Positions 7,002 through 17,133 of a stretch of DNA of 64,000 nt are shown here, in pieces; positions within the stretch are counted from its first letter, which is position 1, and every line of letters starts with the position of its first letter. A model generated the notes under the pieces. The model saw only the letters and a program-made list of their open reading frames with translations. It searched no databases and had not been told where the DNA came from. Source of the DNA: Lysinibacillus sp. OF-1 (lineage in GTDB: Bacteria; Bacillota; Bacilli; Bacillales_A; Planococcaceae); the NCBI RefSeq assembly GCF_028356935.1, contig NZ_CP102798.1, positions 2,728,001 to 2,792,000 on the forward strand. The letters are read 5' to 3'. A program made the position numbers and the translations under genes.

Positions 7002-8381
7002 TTAATGTTTTACAAGACAGGCTTTTGCTTTGTCAATTTGGATCTTCACTTGTTCGAAGCCGGTTCCACCTAAGGAATGACGGCGTCGAACAGCCGCTTC
7101 TGGCGCTAACACATCATAAATATCTGCTTCAATTAGTGCACTTTCCTGCTGCATTTCTTCCAGTGGTAAATTTAATAAGTAAATCCCCTTTTGAATACAC
7201 GTGAAGACAAGCTTCCCTGTCACCTCATGTGCCTCACGGAATGGCATACCTTTTGTCGCAAGATAATCTGCTAGCTCTGTTGCATTTGAAAAATCAGCAT
7301 GGACAGCTTGATGCAAACGTTCTGTATTGACGGTCATTGTACGAATCATGCCTTCAAAGATTTTCAGTGAACCAAGAATGGTATGCACAGTATCGAACAT
7401 GCCTTCTTTATCCTCCTGCATATCTTTGTTATACGTTAAAGGTGTGCCCTTTAACACGGTTAATAAGCCCATTAGATTCCCGTAAACGCGCCCTGTTTTC
7501 CCACGAATGAGCTCTGCCATATCAGGGTTTTTCTTTTGTGGCATAATGGAAGAACCTGTAGAGAAGGCATCATCCAATTCAATAAATTTAAATTCATCTG
7601 TAGACCAAATAATAATTTCCTCAGCAAAGCGTGATAAATGCGCCATTAACAAGGATGCATTACTTAAAAATTCCACAATAAAATCACGATCACTCACAGC
7701 GTCCATAGAGTTGGCATATACCTCACTAAAGCCAAGTAATTCTGCGGATTTTAAGCGGTCGATTGGGAAAGTCGTTCCCGCCATAGCCCCTGCCCCTAAT
7801 GGCAAAATATCAATGCGCTTGATGGATTCTGTAAAGCGTTGTTTATCACGCTCTAGCATCCAAAAGTACGCCATTAAATGATGCGCAAAGGATATTGGCT
7901 GGGCACGTTGTAAATGTGTATAACCAGGCGCAATCGTTTCAATATGTTCTTGAGCCTTCTCTACTAATGTTTGTTGAAACGTCACGATTAAATCAATTGC
8001 TTCCTGCACACGCTTTTTCAAGAAAAGATGCATATCCGTCGCGACCTGGTCATTACGGCTACGACCTGTATGTAGCTTGCCACCAACAGGACCAATTAAA
8101 TCAATCAGCATCTTTTCTAAATTTAAGTGTATATCTTCATTGGCAACGCTAAATTCAAGCCCACCTGCGATTGCCTTTTCTTTTAATTGGGCAAGACCAC
8201 CTAGTATGGCCTCTACGTCAGCTACAGGTAAAATTCCTGTTGCACCAAGCATTGTGACATGTGCAACACTACCTTCAAGGTCCTCTAGCACAAGTTGCTG
8301 ATCAAAGCCAATGGATGCCCCAAATTCGTCTACCCATGCTTCTGCTGATTTTTGGAAACGTCCACCCCAAAGTTTTGTCAT
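7002..8381 (-). CDS. argH: Argininosuccinate lyase
   Basis: A 459-residue cytoplasmic enzyme of the fumarase/aspartase superfamily that splits argininosuccinate to arginine and fumarate, the last step of arginine synthesis. Visible landmarks are the N-terminal KLWGGRF, the HTGRSRNDQ active-site stretch near residue 105 and the superfamily signature [12 protein letters not shown] near 275-286. Length is normal. It follows argG on the same strand with an 80-bp gap and shares its terminator at 6834-6861. Control is probably through ArgR/AhrC at the argG promoter. Confidence 0.97.
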   Translation of the reverse strand: MTKLWGGRFQKSAEAWVDEFGASIGFDQQLVLEDLEGSVAHVTMLGATGILPVADVEAILGGLAQLKEKAIAGGLEFSVANEDIHLNLEKMLIDLIGPVGGKLHTGRSRNDQVATDMHLFLKKRVQEAIDLIVTFQQTLVEKAQEHIETIAPGYTHLQRAQPISFAHHLMAYFWMLERDKQRFTESIKRIDILPLGAGAMAGTTFPIDRLKSAELLGFSEVYANSMDAVSDRDFIVEFLSNASLLMAHLSRFAEEIIIWSTDEFKFIELDDAFSTGSSIMPQKKNPDMAELIRGKTGRVYGNLMGLLTVLKGTPLTYNKDMQEDKEGMFDTVHTILGSLKIFEGMIRTMTVNTERLHQAVHADFSNATELADYLATKGMPFREAHEVTGKLVFTCIQKGIYLLNLPLEEMQQESALIEADIYDVLAPEAAVRRRHSLGGTGFEQVKIQIDKAKACLVKH

Positions 8382-8461
8382 GTCAGCTCACCTTTTCCTT
8401 TATTTCTTATTGAAAGGTGTAGTGAAAGCATAATGCCTTCCCACACCTCGCTTGTTAAATA

Positions 8462-9655
8462 TTATTTTTTATTAACAGATGAGTTCACTACGGTTGGTAG
8501 ACCCCATAACTCGATAAAGCCTACAGCGGAAGCGTGATTGAATTGATCTTCCTTCGAGTATGTTGCTAGCTTTTCATTGTATAGTGAATTTGGTGATTTA
8601 CGTCCTTCTACAATCGCATGCCCCTTGAACAGTTTCACACGTACTGTACCATTTACATATTGTTGTGATTGCGCAAGGAATGCTTCAAGTGCATCACGTA
8701 ATGGCGAGAACCATAACCCATCGTAAATTAATTCAGATAATTTTTTCTCAATCACTGGCTTGAAGTGTGCTAATTCTTTTACAAGTGTTAAATCTTCAAG
8801 CTCTTTATGCGCTGTTAACAGCACTTTTGCTCCTGGGATTTCATAAACCTCACGTGATTTAATACCAACGAGACGATTTTCTACATGGTCGATACGTCCT
8901 ACACCATGCGCACCTGCTACTGCGTTTAATTCTTGAATTAAATCTGCTAGCTTCATTTCTTTTCCGTTTAATGCTACTGGTTTACCAGCTATAAACTCGA
9001 TCTCCACATATTCTGCTTCATTTGGTGCATTTTCAACAGAAACAGTTAAGCCGTAAGCTTCCTCTGGTGGAGATACCCATGGATCTTCCATAATTCCTGC
9101 TTCATTGGCACGTCCCCATAAATTTTGGTCAATTGAAAATGGTGAATCCAATGTTGCTGGAATTGGTACATTATGTTTCATCGCATATTCAATTTCCTCG
9201 TCACGACTCCAGCCCCATTCACGTACTGGTGCTAATACTTCTAGATCAGGATTTAATGCTTTAATAGACACTTCAAAACGAACTTGGTCATTACCTTTTC
9301 CTGTGCAACCATGTGCAACGGCATCCGCACCGACCTGGTTCGCAATCTCTACTAATTTTTTTGAGATTAGTGGGCGAGAAAGTGCTGATACTAATGGATA
9401 TTTTTGTTCATACCAAGTATGGGCTTGTAATGAAATTAATGCATAATTTTCAGCAAATTCATCCTTTGCATCTACCATATAAGATTCAATAGCTCCTACT
9501 TGAAGAGCTTTATTTTTTACGAATTCAAGGTCTTTCCCTTCACCAACGTCAAGGCATACCGCAATTACATCCCAACCCTGTTCTTTTAACCATGGAATTG
9601 CTACCGAAGTATCAAGTCCGCCTGAGTAAGCTAATACAACTTTTTTATTTGCCAT
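8462..9655 (-). CDS. argG: Argininosuccinate synthase
   Basis: A 397-residue ATP-dependent enzyme that joins citrulline and aspartate into argininosuccinate. The N-terminal ATP-binding loop [10 protein letters not shown] (residues 9-18) and the conserved [10 protein letters not shown] stretch identify it, and length matches the family. It is the first gene of argGH. The region upstream is rich in TGTATTTTTATA-type palindromes that resemble ARG boxes, which suggests repression by ArgR/AhrC when arginine is plentiful. Confidence 0.97.
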   Translation of the reverse strand: MANKKVVLAYSGGLDTSVAIPWLKEQGWDVIAVCLDVGEGKDLEFVKNKALQVGAIESYMVDAKDEFAENYALISLQAHTWYEQKYPLVSALSRPLISKKLVEIANQVGADAVAHGCTGKGNDQVRFEVSIKALNPDLEVLAPVREWGWSRDEEIEYAMKHNVPIPATLDSPFSIDQNLWGRANEAGIMEDPWVSPPEEAYGLTVSVENAPNEAEYVEIEFIAGKPVALNGKEMKLADLIQELNAVAGAHGVGRIDHVENRLVGIKSREVYEIPGAKVLLTAHKELEDLTLVKELAHFKPVIEKKLSELIYDGLWFSPLRDALEAFLAQSQQYVNGTVRVKLFKGHAIVEGRKSPNSLYNEKLATYSKEDQFNHASAVGFIELWGLPTVVNSSVNKK

Positions 9656-9685
9656 TAAAAATGCGCCTCCATTGCTCTATCTATA

Positions 9686-9770
9686 TGTATTTTTATACAT
9701 TCATTTAAAAGTTTATACACGAATAGTATCATGTTATAAAAATAAATACAAGTGTATTTTTATAAATTCA
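9686..9770 (-). promoter_or_regulatory. Candidate ARG boxes upstream of argG
   Basis: TGTATTTTTATACA (9686-9699, symmetric) and TGTATTTTTATAAATTCA (9753-9770) resemble the AT-rich ArgR/AhrC box of Bacillaceae. They lie 30-115 bases before the argG start. The match is by eye only. Confidence 0.5.
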
Positions 9771-9904
9771 TAGACATTTATTTTACTAGTTAAGCGAACG
9801 TCAACCAATCCATCAAATCATTGGAGAAAGTATGAATATTTACTCGAATAAGCGTTTTTTCACTAAAGGCATAAATGTATACTATATAAATGTATCAATA
9901 AAAA

Positions 9905-9932
9905 AGAACCCCGTAGAAAACGGGATTTTTTT
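9905..9932 (-). terminator. Terminator of the MerR/CPBP transcript
   Basis: A short GC stem, CCCGT/ACGGG with loop AGAA around 9910-9924, is flanked on both sides by A/T runs, right after the CPBP protease stop at 9934. Confidence 0.65.
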
Positions 9933-9933
9933 T

Positions 9934-10743
9934 TCACGATTTAATTGATTTTGTCTTGTACAATGCATTCTTTGGATTAATGATGATCAATAACAGGGCG
10001 GCTACTGAATATAAAATGGCATTATACATCATTAAATCAACGAGATGCCCGTTCACTAAACCAATAAAAAAATTAAAGAATTGGTGAATGATGATGGGGA
10101 TGATTAAATTCTGATTGATGTTATAAAATCCTGCCATAATAATACTCGTCGCTATGATGGCTATCATAAAGAAGCCACTATATTGGAGTAAATCCATGCC
10201 CATAAAGCCAGTCGTAAGCCATATCGGTAAATGCCATAGCCCCCACCAAAACCCGATGATGATAGAGGCGACTAATGCGGAATACTTCTTTTGAAGCTCC
10301 AGCAGGGCAAAACCCCTCCATCCCAATTCTTCACCTAATGGTCCTGATAAAAGATTTCTAAAAAAGTAATAGCTCAGTATAACCCAAGAAGAGATTGTAA
10401 AAATAGAATCTGTTTGATGATTATTCATAACTAGACTCAAAATAATAATAAAAATGACGACTTGAATCGTCAGCACTGAAAAAATCACCGATCCGTTCAA
10501 CCTATTCTTAAATTTTTGTTTCACAAAGTGTAGAAAGCTCTGTCCAGGATATATTTTCGGAAATAATATAGCGAAGGCAAAGGTTGATGACCATGCTGAT
10601 AGACAGCGTATTACATCGAAAACCCACGTTGGAAACCCTAACAGCTTGACAGCTCCTACAAGACAAAAAAGCGGCCAAAAAATGACATTGGTTAAGACAA
10701 TAAAACTCGCTACAGGTCTTTTTAGCTTCTTATTTCTATTCAT
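9934..10743 (-). CDS. CPBP family intramembrane metalloprotease
   Basis: A 269-residue membrane protein with about seven to eight helices and the Abi/CPBP motifs: EELGWRGFALLEL (paired Glu plus Arg), FWWGLWHLP and a late HQFFNF His. These supply the metal-binding residues of the Rce1-like protease family. The frame extends 12 codons further, but the ATG at 10743 follows GGGGGATCAAC and is preferred. It sits directly behind a MerR-type regulator on the same strand, which probably controls it. Roles in the family range from peptide processing to bacteriocin self-immunity; none can be chosen here. Confidence 0.85.
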   Translation of the reverse strand: MNRNKKLKRPVASFIVLTNVIFWPLFCLVGAVKLLGFPTWVFDVIRCLSAWSSTFAFAILFPKIYPGQSFLHFVKQKFKNRLNGSVIFSVLTIQVVIFIIILSLVMNNHQTDSIFTISSWVILSYYFFRNLLSGPLGEELGWRGFALLELQKKYSALVASIIIGFWWGLWHLPIWLTTGFMGMDLLQYSGFFMIAIIATSIIMAGFYNINQNLIIPIIIHQFFNFFIGLVNGHLVDLMMYNAILYSVAALLLIIINPKNALYKTKSIKS

Positions 10744-10821
10744 GTTGATCCCCCATTTCATTGCACTGAACTTCAGCATAAACCTGGGGGTTGCTCACAG
10801 GTCAATCATCTATCTCTATTT

Positions 10822-11616
10822 TTACTTTATTGGCACATACATTTCTAAAAAAATACGTTCCAGCCCTTCTTCATACGTAACTAGCAGTAGATTGATATAC
10901 ACAAGCCCTAACAGCTCATAGCCCATTTCCTCGGCTACTTTTCTCATACTGGCTTCCACTTGATCGTCCGTATTTTTACCACCTGTAGACCATCTACCAT
11001 CTTCAATGATTGTATAAAGACATTTTGGATAGGCTCGAATTTCCCCAGCTATTGCCTTGTCATCATCTTCAACTTTTCTGGTAATTATAAATTGTTCTTC
11101 TAGTATCCCTTCATCATTAAACCGTATTACTCTTCTTAATGATGTAAGGACCACTGCTTTTTTAAAATTATCGGTGTTTTCTTTTAGAATGTCATATTCA
11201 TCATAAGCGGTATAATGATCTATTTCTCCCATTATCTCTAGTGGTTTCATTTCTTTTATACTGTATGTTCCTAAACATTGCTTAATTTTTTCGCAATCTT
11301 CCTTGACCCTTTGTAACTTTTTTAATTGTCGTTTTTTATAGGCAATCTCCTCCAACATTCCCTGCTCTTTTTCTTCTAATAATGAGCGAATGCCCTCGAT
11401 ACTCTTGCCTCTTCTTAATTCCTGTATTATTTTGATTTCCAAATCAATTTCTCGATAAAAATTGACCGTTGTTAGGTCATAGATATCAAAATGGGTATAG
11501 CTTCTGTAGCCATTTCCTTTATTTTGCTGAGGCTTTACCAATCCCTTTTCTTCGTAAAATTTTATCGTATCTCTAGAAATGCCTAAAAATTTAGCAACTT
11601 GTCCAATAGTGTACAT
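10822..11616 (-). CDS. MerR family transcriptional regulator with C-terminal ligand-binding domain
   Basis: A 264-residue regulator. Residues 1-70 are a MerR winged helix (MYTIGQVAKFLGISRDTIKF), followed by a dimerising coiled coil (about 75-115, rich in Glu/Lys/Leu) and a C-terminal domain of the GyrI-like/SOUL effector-binding type, as in BmrR-like proteins. The ATG at 11616 follows AAGGAGAAT and is preferred to the longer frame. The intramembrane protease gene follows 78 bases downstream on the same strand and is the likely target together with the regulator gene itself. Confidence 0.85.
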   Translation of the reverse strand: MYTIGQVAKFLGISRDTIKFYEEKGLVKPQQNKGNGYRSYTHFDIYDLTTVNFYREIDLEIKIIQELRRGKSIEGIRSLLEEKEQGMLEEIAYKKRQLKKLQRVKEDCEKIKQCLGTYSIKEMKPLEIMGEIDHYTAYDEYDILKENTDNFKKAVVLTSLRRVIRFNDEGILEEQFIITRKVEDDDKAIAGEIRAYPKCLYTIIEDGRWSTGGKNTDDQVEASMRKVAEEMGYELLGLVYINLLLVTYEEGLERIFLEMYVPIK

Positions 11617-11674
11617 TGTATTCTCCTTTTTTAGCTTCATCTTCCCTACTATATCAACAATTTCAGGTAAGTAT

Positions 11675-11716
11675 GAAAAAAACTGTCGCCATACATAGGG
11701 AGCATGGCGACAGTCT
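11675..11716 (-). terminator. Terminator of the yqjP/yqjQ-like pair
   Basis: An 11-bp perfect stem ACTGTCGCCAT/ATGGCGACAGT (11682-11692 with 11704-11714) with a minus-strand T-run follows the SDR gene. Confidence 0.85.
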
Positions 11717-11724
11717 GATTATTG

Positions 11725-12480
11725 CTATTTTTTATTGAAAAATGATTTGCCTAGAAATTCAATGGTTGCAGGTGCGAGTGCATATAATTTACTCGATAAT
11801 CCCATGATCCTTGGTAAATTTACCTCACGAACTGGACGGTCAATTGTTTGAACTGTAGCTTGTGCCACTTCTTCTGCGGATAATAAAAATCTTCCTAAGG
11901 ACTCTCTGTAGCCACCTGCATCATTTGCCTTATCTAAAAATGGTGTATCAATGGGACCTGGGTGGATGGCGGTTACTTTCACATTGTATGGAGCTAACTC
12001 CATACGAAGTCCATTCGTGAAACCGACAATGGCATGCTTGGTAGCAGCATAAACACTCGCTTTCGGTGTTGCTACCTTTCCTGCCTGTGACCCAATAAAA
12101 ATTAGATGACCATGCTGTTGTGCCATCATTGCAGAAGCTAATCGTTTGGCAAGGTAAATCGGTACACTTACATTCAATTCAATCATTTGAGCAATATCCA
12201 CATCCTTTAAAGCGGGGGCTACAGCAAATTTCCCTACACCTGCTGAAAGAATCGCCACATCAATGGGTGGGAGCTGTGAACAAACATCATCGAGTGTATG
12301 TAAATTGGTTAAATCAGCTTGGATAACGTGAGCTCCTAAACGTTCTAGCACCTTTAGTGCAACAGCATTACGACCCGTGGCATAAACTGTATGCCCTTGA
12401 GCTACAAGTAATTCTGTCGTTTTTAAACCTACACCACTTGTTGCACCTGTCACGAAGATCGTCTTTTTATATTTATTCAT
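11725..12480 (-). CDS. SDR family oxidoreductase (YqjQ-like)
   Basis: A 251-residue short-chain dehydrogenase. The NAD(P)-binding TGATSGVGLKT (residues 11-21), the SAGVG turn, a Ser (FIGSQAG) and the catalytic YAATK are all present, so it should be active. The substrate is unknown. It starts 8 bases after the MBL hydrolase stop, and the proI and namA neighbours match the yqjQ-yqjP-yqjO-yqjM arrangement of B. subtilis, so I read it as the YqjQ orthologue. Confidence 0.85.
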   Translation of the reverse strand: MNKYKKTIFVTGATSGVGLKTTELLVAQGHTVYATGRNAVALKVLERLGAHVIQADLTNLHTLDDVCSQLPPIDVAILSAGVGKFAVAPALKDVDIAQMIELNVSVPIYLAKRLASAMMAQQHGHLIFIGSQAGKVATPKASVYAATKHAIVGFTNGLRMELAPYNVKVTAIHPGPIDTPFLDKANDAGGYRESLGRFLLSAEEVAQATVQTIDRPVREVNLPRIMGLSSKLYALAPATIEFLGKSFFNKK

Positions 12481-12488
12481 GTGTAAAC

Positions 12489-13436
12489 CTACTTCCTTTG
12501 AAATAAATAGATACCTGCTTCGGTCTTCGTTGATTTAATATAATCATTGGCTTCTAAATAATCTAAATGCCCTAGTGTTTTGGACAAGGTTAATCCTAGC
12601 TGATGCTGGAATATGGCTGGATACAAGCGTTTTGTTACTTGTACAACCGTTAATTGATCGTCACCTAGCAACTCATTAACTTTCAATGATTGCTGATGCT
12701 GGCGCTCTAATCGTTTATCAATTAAAGAAGGAATATCCTCTAAATCGGCCCCATGCCCTGTATGCATCATTTTGATGGGTAATTGGCGTAGAATTTCGAG
12801 TGATTCATTGTATTGCAGTAAGGATTTTGGACGTCCTAATGTACGATCTAATGGTGGCTCGATTAATGGATTGGGCGTTATTTTTTCGAGTAATAAATCG
12901 CCCCCAATAACATGATGCGTTTTTTCATCCCAGAAAATAAAATGGCTTTGTGCATGACCTAATGTTTCTATTGCCTTTAATCCTGGATGACCGGGCACTT
13001 CGTCTCCATCCACCAAAATTTGTGTCAATGGGCGCTCACCCACAAGCTCTAATTCACGACGAACATGTACACTTTTTGTAATATATTCTTGTGGTACCCC
13101 ATGCTCTAATAAACGCTCACTGTAAAATTGCTCGTGATAGCTTAAAAACGCTTCATCATGACGAAGCCATTTATCATTATAGGCATGCCCCAAAATTTCT
13201 GCATGTGGAAAGGCATCGACCCATCCTGCATGGTCAGGATGATGGTGGGTTAACACAACCTGTTCAATATCTCGCATGTCAAAGCCAGCTGCTCGAATTC
13301 CCCATTTCAAAGCATCATAGGCTTCCATCGTTTTTGGTCCAACATCAAAAATGCTGAGTGCATCGCCCTTTACAATAAATGCATTGACATCTCCTACTTC
13401 ATAGGGTGTTGGAATTTCTATTTTGACTATAGACAA
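12489..13436 (-). CDS. MBL-fold metallo-hydrolase (YqjP-like)
   Basis: A 315-residue metallo-beta-lactamase-fold hydrolase with the metal-binding THHHPDHAGW, a later GHAQSHFIF and a TGHG histidine, and a C-terminal helical domain. The family includes glyoxalase-II-like and lactonase-like enzymes; the substrate is not predictable. The frame continues 14 codons upstream, but a TTG at 13436 preceded by AAAGGGGGAG is the best start. It forms a two-gene unit with the SDR gene and diverges from proI. Confidence 0.85.
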   Translation of the reverse strand: MSIVKIEIPTPYEVGDVNAFIVKGDALSIFDVGPKTMEAYDALKWGIRAAGFDMRDIEQVVLTHHHPDHAGWVDAFPHAEILGHAYNDKWLRHDEAFLSYHEQFYSERLLEHGVPQEYITKSVHVRRELELVGERPLTQILVDGDEVPGHPGLKAIETLGHAQSHFIFWDEKTHHVIGGDLLLEKITPNPLIEPPLDRTLGRPKSLLQYNESLEILRQLPIKMMHTGHGADLEDIPSLIDKRLERQHQQSLKVNELLGDDQLTVVQVTKRLYPAIFQHQLGLTLSKTLGHLDYLEANDYIKSTKTEAGIYLFQRK

Positions 13437-13517
13437 AGTTGTCTCCCCCTTTTTACGAGCTAGTGAATACTGATTCATTCTATTTTACAAGTTTTTTCTG
13501 TTTTCGTCATCCTCCTG

Positions 13518-13546
13518 TTGACAGTTTGCTAATTCCTCACTATAAT
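13518..13546 (+). promoter_or_regulatory. Sigma-A promoter of proI
   Basis: A consensus -35 TTGACA at 13518-13523 and -10 TATAAT at 13541-13546 are separated by 17 bases. They would start transcription near 13553, just ahead of the T-box leader. Confidence 0.85.
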
Positions 13547-13565
13547 TTTGAATAATCTAATTATT

Positions 13566-13804
13566 TTTGTGCGTTGAAGAAGCCGAGTACGTAACTGGTG
13601 AAGGTGTTAGAGAGTGTTACATTTGCTGAGAGTAACATCACCCGCTCCCATTACCGAACCTACTTCTGAGCAGTTATGCAAACATAACCGTTTCCCTTGC
13701 GATAAGAGGGCTAAGAGTTGTGCCAACAATTGGCAAACAAAGGTGGTACCGCGGAAACGAGAGCGTTTTCGTCCTTCAAGATAAGGACGAGAGCGCTTTT
13801 TTAT
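13566..13804 (+). promoter_or_regulatory. T-box leader of proI (proline-type)
   Basis: The leader contains the T-box sequence AAAGGTGGTACCGCGG (13739-13754) and ends in a strong terminator whose arms pair at 13762-13776 and 13783-13797, followed by TTTTTT. An AGTA loop-E-type element and a GAAG/CTTC-closed stem at the 5' end place a CCT triplet (13660-13662) as the specifier, which is a proline codon and suits a proline-synthesis gene. Uncharged tRNA-Pro should prevent termination. Confidence 0.85.
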
Positions 13805-13825
13805 TTTGAACTGGAGGTTTTGTTT

Positions 13826-14629
13826 ATGAAAAAAATAGTATTTATCGGTGCAGGCTCAATGGCAGAAGCATTGATGCAGGGCTGGATAAAACAAAAGGTG
13901 TTTACACCACAGGAAATCTATGTCACCAATCGCTCTGACAAAGAACGTTTACAGTTCTTACACGAAACATATGGAGTCCAGTGCCTGTTTGATCAAGCCA
14001 TTTATCAACAGGCAGATCTTATCATTTTAGCAATGAAGCCAAAGGATGCTGTTGCAGCCATGCGCGATCTAAAACCTAAAATTACAACGCACTCTGCCGT
14101 TCTGTCGATTCTAGCCGGTATTGCTATTGAGACGATTACTAAATTTTTAGGAAGTCGTCCAATTGCACGGGTGATGCCTAACACATCTGCCACAATCGGT
14201 ATGTCAGCAAGTGGGATAGCATTCAATAATGAGGTGTCGGCGGCACAGCGTATTCTTTTCCTCCAGTTATTAGAGGCTGTCGGCTCCGTTATTGAAGTCG
14301 ATGAGGATCAATTACATGCAGTTACAGCCCTTTCTGGTAGTGGTCCTGCGTATATTTATTATTTAATGGAAGCCTTTGAAAGAGTAGGAACAAAAGTTGG
14401 TCTTTCTAAAGATACTGTACGATTACTAATGACTCAAACACTGGCAGGTACTGCTGAAATGCTCAAGCAATCGGTAGATGAGCCGGATGTTTTGCGGAAA
14501 AAAGTAACGAGCCCTGGCGGTACGACGGAGGCTGGTATTCAGGCACTAGAGCAATATCAATTTAATGAAGCCATCGAAGCATGTATTAAAGAAGCGGAAG
14601 CTCGATCTCGTTCACTTGCAAATGGTTAA
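13826..14629 (+). CDS. proI: Pyrroline-5-carboxylate reductase
   Basis: A 267-residue enzyme that reduces pyrroline-5-carboxylate to proline with NAD(P)H. The N-terminal Rossmann motif IGAGSMAEA and the C-terminal family signature with ALSGSGPAYIYY and SPGGTTEAGI are clear. ATG 13826 follows CTGGAGG; the longer open frame upstream belongs to the T-box leader and is not coding. Position beside yqjM/yqjP/yqjQ orthologues supports proI rather than proC or proG. Confidence 0.93.
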   Translation: MKKIVFIGAGSMAEALMQGWIKQKVFTPQEIYVTNRSDKERLQFLHETYGVQCLFDQAIYQQADLIILAMKPKDAVAAMRDLKPKITTHSAVLSILAGIAIETITKFLGSRPIARVMPNTSATIGMSASGIAFNNEVSAAQRILFLQLLEAVGSVIEVDEDQLHAVTALSGSGPAYIYYLMEAFERVGTKVGLSKDTVRLLMTQTLAGTAEMLKQSVDEPDVLRKKVTSPGGTTEAGIQALEQYQFNEAIEACIKEAEARSRSLANG

Positions 14630-14677
14630 TATTATGTGCAAAATAGAGTGTATCACTAGGAATTAGGGGGCTTTATT

Positions 14678-15688
14678 TTGAGTAAATTATTCGAACCATA
14701 TGCATTACAATCCATTTCCTTAAAAAATCGCGTTGTTATGGCACCTATGTGCATGTATTCAGCGCAAGACGATGGCATGGTGACACCTTTTCATTTAGTC
14801 CATTATGCGACACGAGCAGCTGGTCAAGTTGGGTTAATCATCTTGGAAGCTACTGGTGTTGTGCCAGAAGGCCGCATCTCCAATAAGGATTTAGGCATTT
14901 GGGATGATGCACATATTGAGGGATTAAGTCAACTAGTTGAAGGGATGAAGGCTTACGGCGCTAAAACAGGCATCCAGCTTGCACATGCTGGTCGCAAAGC
15001 AACGGTGGATGGCGAAATTTTTGCTCCATCAGCTATTGCCTTTAGCTCAGACTATAAAACACCAATAGAAATGACAGAAGAGGACATTCTTTATGTAATA
15101 GAAGCGTTTAAACAAGCAGCTGTTCGTGCCACAAAGGCTGGCTTTGATGTGCTCGAGATTCATGGGGCACACGGCTATTTAATTAGCGAGTTTTTATCAC
15201 CTGCGACAAATAAACGTCAAGATCAATACGGTGGTTCACAGGAAAACCGTTATCGTATCCTTCGTCAAGTTATCGATGCGATTCGCAGTGTGTGGGATGG
15301 GCCATTATTGGTACGTGTATCTGCAGAAGATTACGCTGAGGATGGCACAACAATGGAAGATTTTATTGTTTTTAGTCGCTGGATGAAATCTCAAGGTGTT
15401 GATTTGGTTGATGTATCAACAGGCGGTGTTGTACCAGCAGCTATTCATGTCTTTCCAGGCTATCAAGTATCGCATGCAGAGGCCATTAAGCATGGGGCAA
15501 ACATCCCTACTGGTGCAGTTGGACTTATTACAACAGCTGTTCAAGCGGAAGAAATTCTCCAAAATAATCGCGCAGATTTAATTTTCTTAGCACGCGTTTT
15601 ATTACGAGACCCTTATTGGCCACTTCATGCGGCTAAAGAATTAGGCGAAGAAGTACAACCTCCCGTACAATACGTGCGCGGTTGGTAA
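14678..15688 (+). CDS. namA: NADPH dehydrogenase, old-yellow-enzyme family (YqjM/NamA)
   Basis: A 336-residue FMN-dependent ene-reductase with a TIM-barrel fold. Visible are MAPMCMYSA with the redox-tuning Cys, the substrate-binding [10 protein letters not shown], the [19 protein letters not shown] block and a late FMN-phosphate segment. It reduces activated C=C bonds of enones and nitro compounds and is linked to oxidative/electrophile stress in B. subtilis. It starts with TTG at 14678 behind TTAGGGGG. A terminator follows at 15703-15736. Confidence 0.93.
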   Translation: MSKLFEPYALQSISLKNRVVMAPMCMYSAQDDGMVTPFHLVHYATRAAGQVGLIILEATGVVPEGRISNKDLGIWDDAHIEGLSQLVEGMKAYGAKTGIQLAHAGRKATVDGEIFAPSAIAFSSDYKTPIEMTEEDILYVIEAFKQAAVRATKAGFDVLEIHGAHGYLISEFLSPATNKRQDQYGGSQENRYRILRQVIDAIRSVWDGPLLVRVSAEDYAEDGTTMEDFIVFSRWMKSQGVDLVDVSTGGVVPAAIHVFPGYQVSHAEAIKHGANIPTGAVGLITTAVQAEEILQNNRADLIFLARVLLRDPYWPLHAAKELGEEVQPPVQYVRGW

Positions 15689-15702
15689 ATTGATTTGCAG
15701 TA

Positions 15703-15736
15703 AAAAAACAGCTTGTTATCCCGCAAGCTGTTTTTT
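15703..15736. terminator. Bidirectional terminator between namA and the DUF1450 gene
   Basis: A 13-bp perfect stem AAAAAACAGCTTG/CAAGCTGTTTTTT (15703-15715 with 15724-15736) separates the converging namA and DUF1450 genes and has U-runs in both directions. Confidence 0.9.
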
Positions 15737-15738
15737 CA

Positions 15739-16017
15739 TTAGAAAAGTGGGTTTTGTTTTAATTCTTCATCAATAGCCTGCACCAATGTCTCTGCGTCCT
15801 CTGCTGTCACGACTTCTCCATTAACTAGCGCAAAAATACTTTGCTCACAGATTTCACAGTGAGATGTACAACCAGATTCCTCTATCTCAATATCATCCCG
15901 TTCTACTAATTCATCATACGCATCTGCCGCACCAAGTGATAAATTAGTGATACAAAACTCCACTCTATTTTTTAGCTGCTGTTGTTCTTTCTTTTTTTTA
16001 AATAGAGAAAATACCAT
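15739..16017 (-). CDS. DUF1450 family protein (YuzB-like)
   Basis: A 92-residue small protein with the DUF1450 layout: an early Cys in FCITNLSLGA, then GCTSHCEICEQSIFALVNGEVV. The spaced cysteines suggest a metal or Fe-S ligand set or a redox role, but no function is established for the family. The N-terminus is lysine-rich and carries no signal peptide. A monocistronic gene. Confidence 0.85.
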   Translation of the reverse strand: MVFSLFKKKKEQQQLKNRVEFCITNLSLGAADAYDELVERDDIEIEESGCTSHCEICEQSIFALVNGEVVTAEDAETLVQAIDEELKQNPLF

Positions 16018-16129
16018 GTTTATTGACCTCCTACTCTTTAAAAACGATCATACCACAATTCGACAAAGTCTATGAAAACCCTTACACTGAACAGCATCAT
16101 TTCAAAATCATTTTTGACCATCTTGTGAA

Positions 16130-17011
16130 TTATAAATAATTTCTTGTTTGCAATAAATCTAATAATCCATCTGGTACTTGTGTAGATTCCTTATAAAAGA
16201 GGTATACGGGTACACTCGGTAATGGGAAATCTTCAAAAGGAACTATATTAAACCGTCCCTCCATCCGTTCTTTTCTCACAATCATACGAGGTAAAAACGA
16301 CATCCCCAACCCATCCTTTATTAGCCTTTTTACCACATAAGATTGAGAAATGGATACTTGCTTCGTTAAAATATATGTTTCTCTTAATTTACGTAATAGC
16401 TCTCCCCAAATTGTTGGATGATGATGCGTAAATAAAGTATACGTTTGAAATAACTCCTCATAATCAATTTAAGTGCCTGTTTCATCATCATAGGCATCTA
16501 GGGGGATTACTAACTCTAATGGACTATCAATCAGCAGCTCTTGATGCCAATGTCGATAACGTGTTGGTAATAATGAAATACCAATATGAGCTTGATCTTG
16601 ATTGACTAAATCCTCTATTTTAGCTGAATCCTCTACTAAAATTGATATCTCAAGTGAAGGATTGTCATTGATAAATTGATAGATCACATGCGGCAGAATC
16701 GTTTCAACCATTAACGGGGTCATAGCCATAATGATTTTTTCTTGAATACCTTTACTTGCTAATCGAATACGTTCAATGCTTTGTTCCCACTGATTGACCA
16801 TTTGCTGTGCCTCTACTTGAAAAAGCTTTCCAGCGTCTGTTAATTGCACACGATTTTTTTCGCGCTTAAATAATTGTACATGCAGAAATTCTTCTAACTG
16901 CTGAATATGAACCGTAATACTTGGTTGAGATAAATGAAGTTGTTCCGCTGCTGTACGAAAATTACAAGTCTGGGCTGCGACGATAAAAGATTGTAACCAT
17001 TTATATTCCAA
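16130..17011 (-). pseudogene. LysR family regulator interrupted by an in-frame stop
   Basis: Read through one TAA at 16469-16471, this is a 293-residue LysR-type regulator: N-terminal winged helix (LSQPSITVHIQQLEEFL), a linker helix, and both halves of the substrate-binding domain, the second part resuming in the same frame with MSFLPRMIVRKERMEGRF. Without read-through only the first 180 residues are made, which keeps the DNA-binding domain but truncates the effector domain. The start is TTG 17011 behind GAGGTGAG. It is divergent from the DUF2332 gene, which is itself frameshifted. Possible explanations are a nonsense mutation (for example CAA to TAA) or a sequencing error. Confidence 0.8.
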
Positions 17012-17048
17012 AATCTCACCTCAGTGATTAAAAATATTAATTAAATTT

Positions 17049-17064
17049 ATTAAATATATTTAAT
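17049..17064. promoter_or_regulatory. Candidate LysR-type operator
   Basis: ATTAAATATATTTAAT is a perfect 16-bp palindrome in the 120-bp gap between the divergent LysR and DUF2332 genes. The location suits a LysR binding site, although the sequence is so AT-rich that chance is possible. Confidence 0.35.
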
Positions 17065-17133
17065 TTACTAAATTATACAATAAGATTAGACTGATGATGA
17101 ACTTGATTATGTATGTAAAAAGGAGAGAATCAT

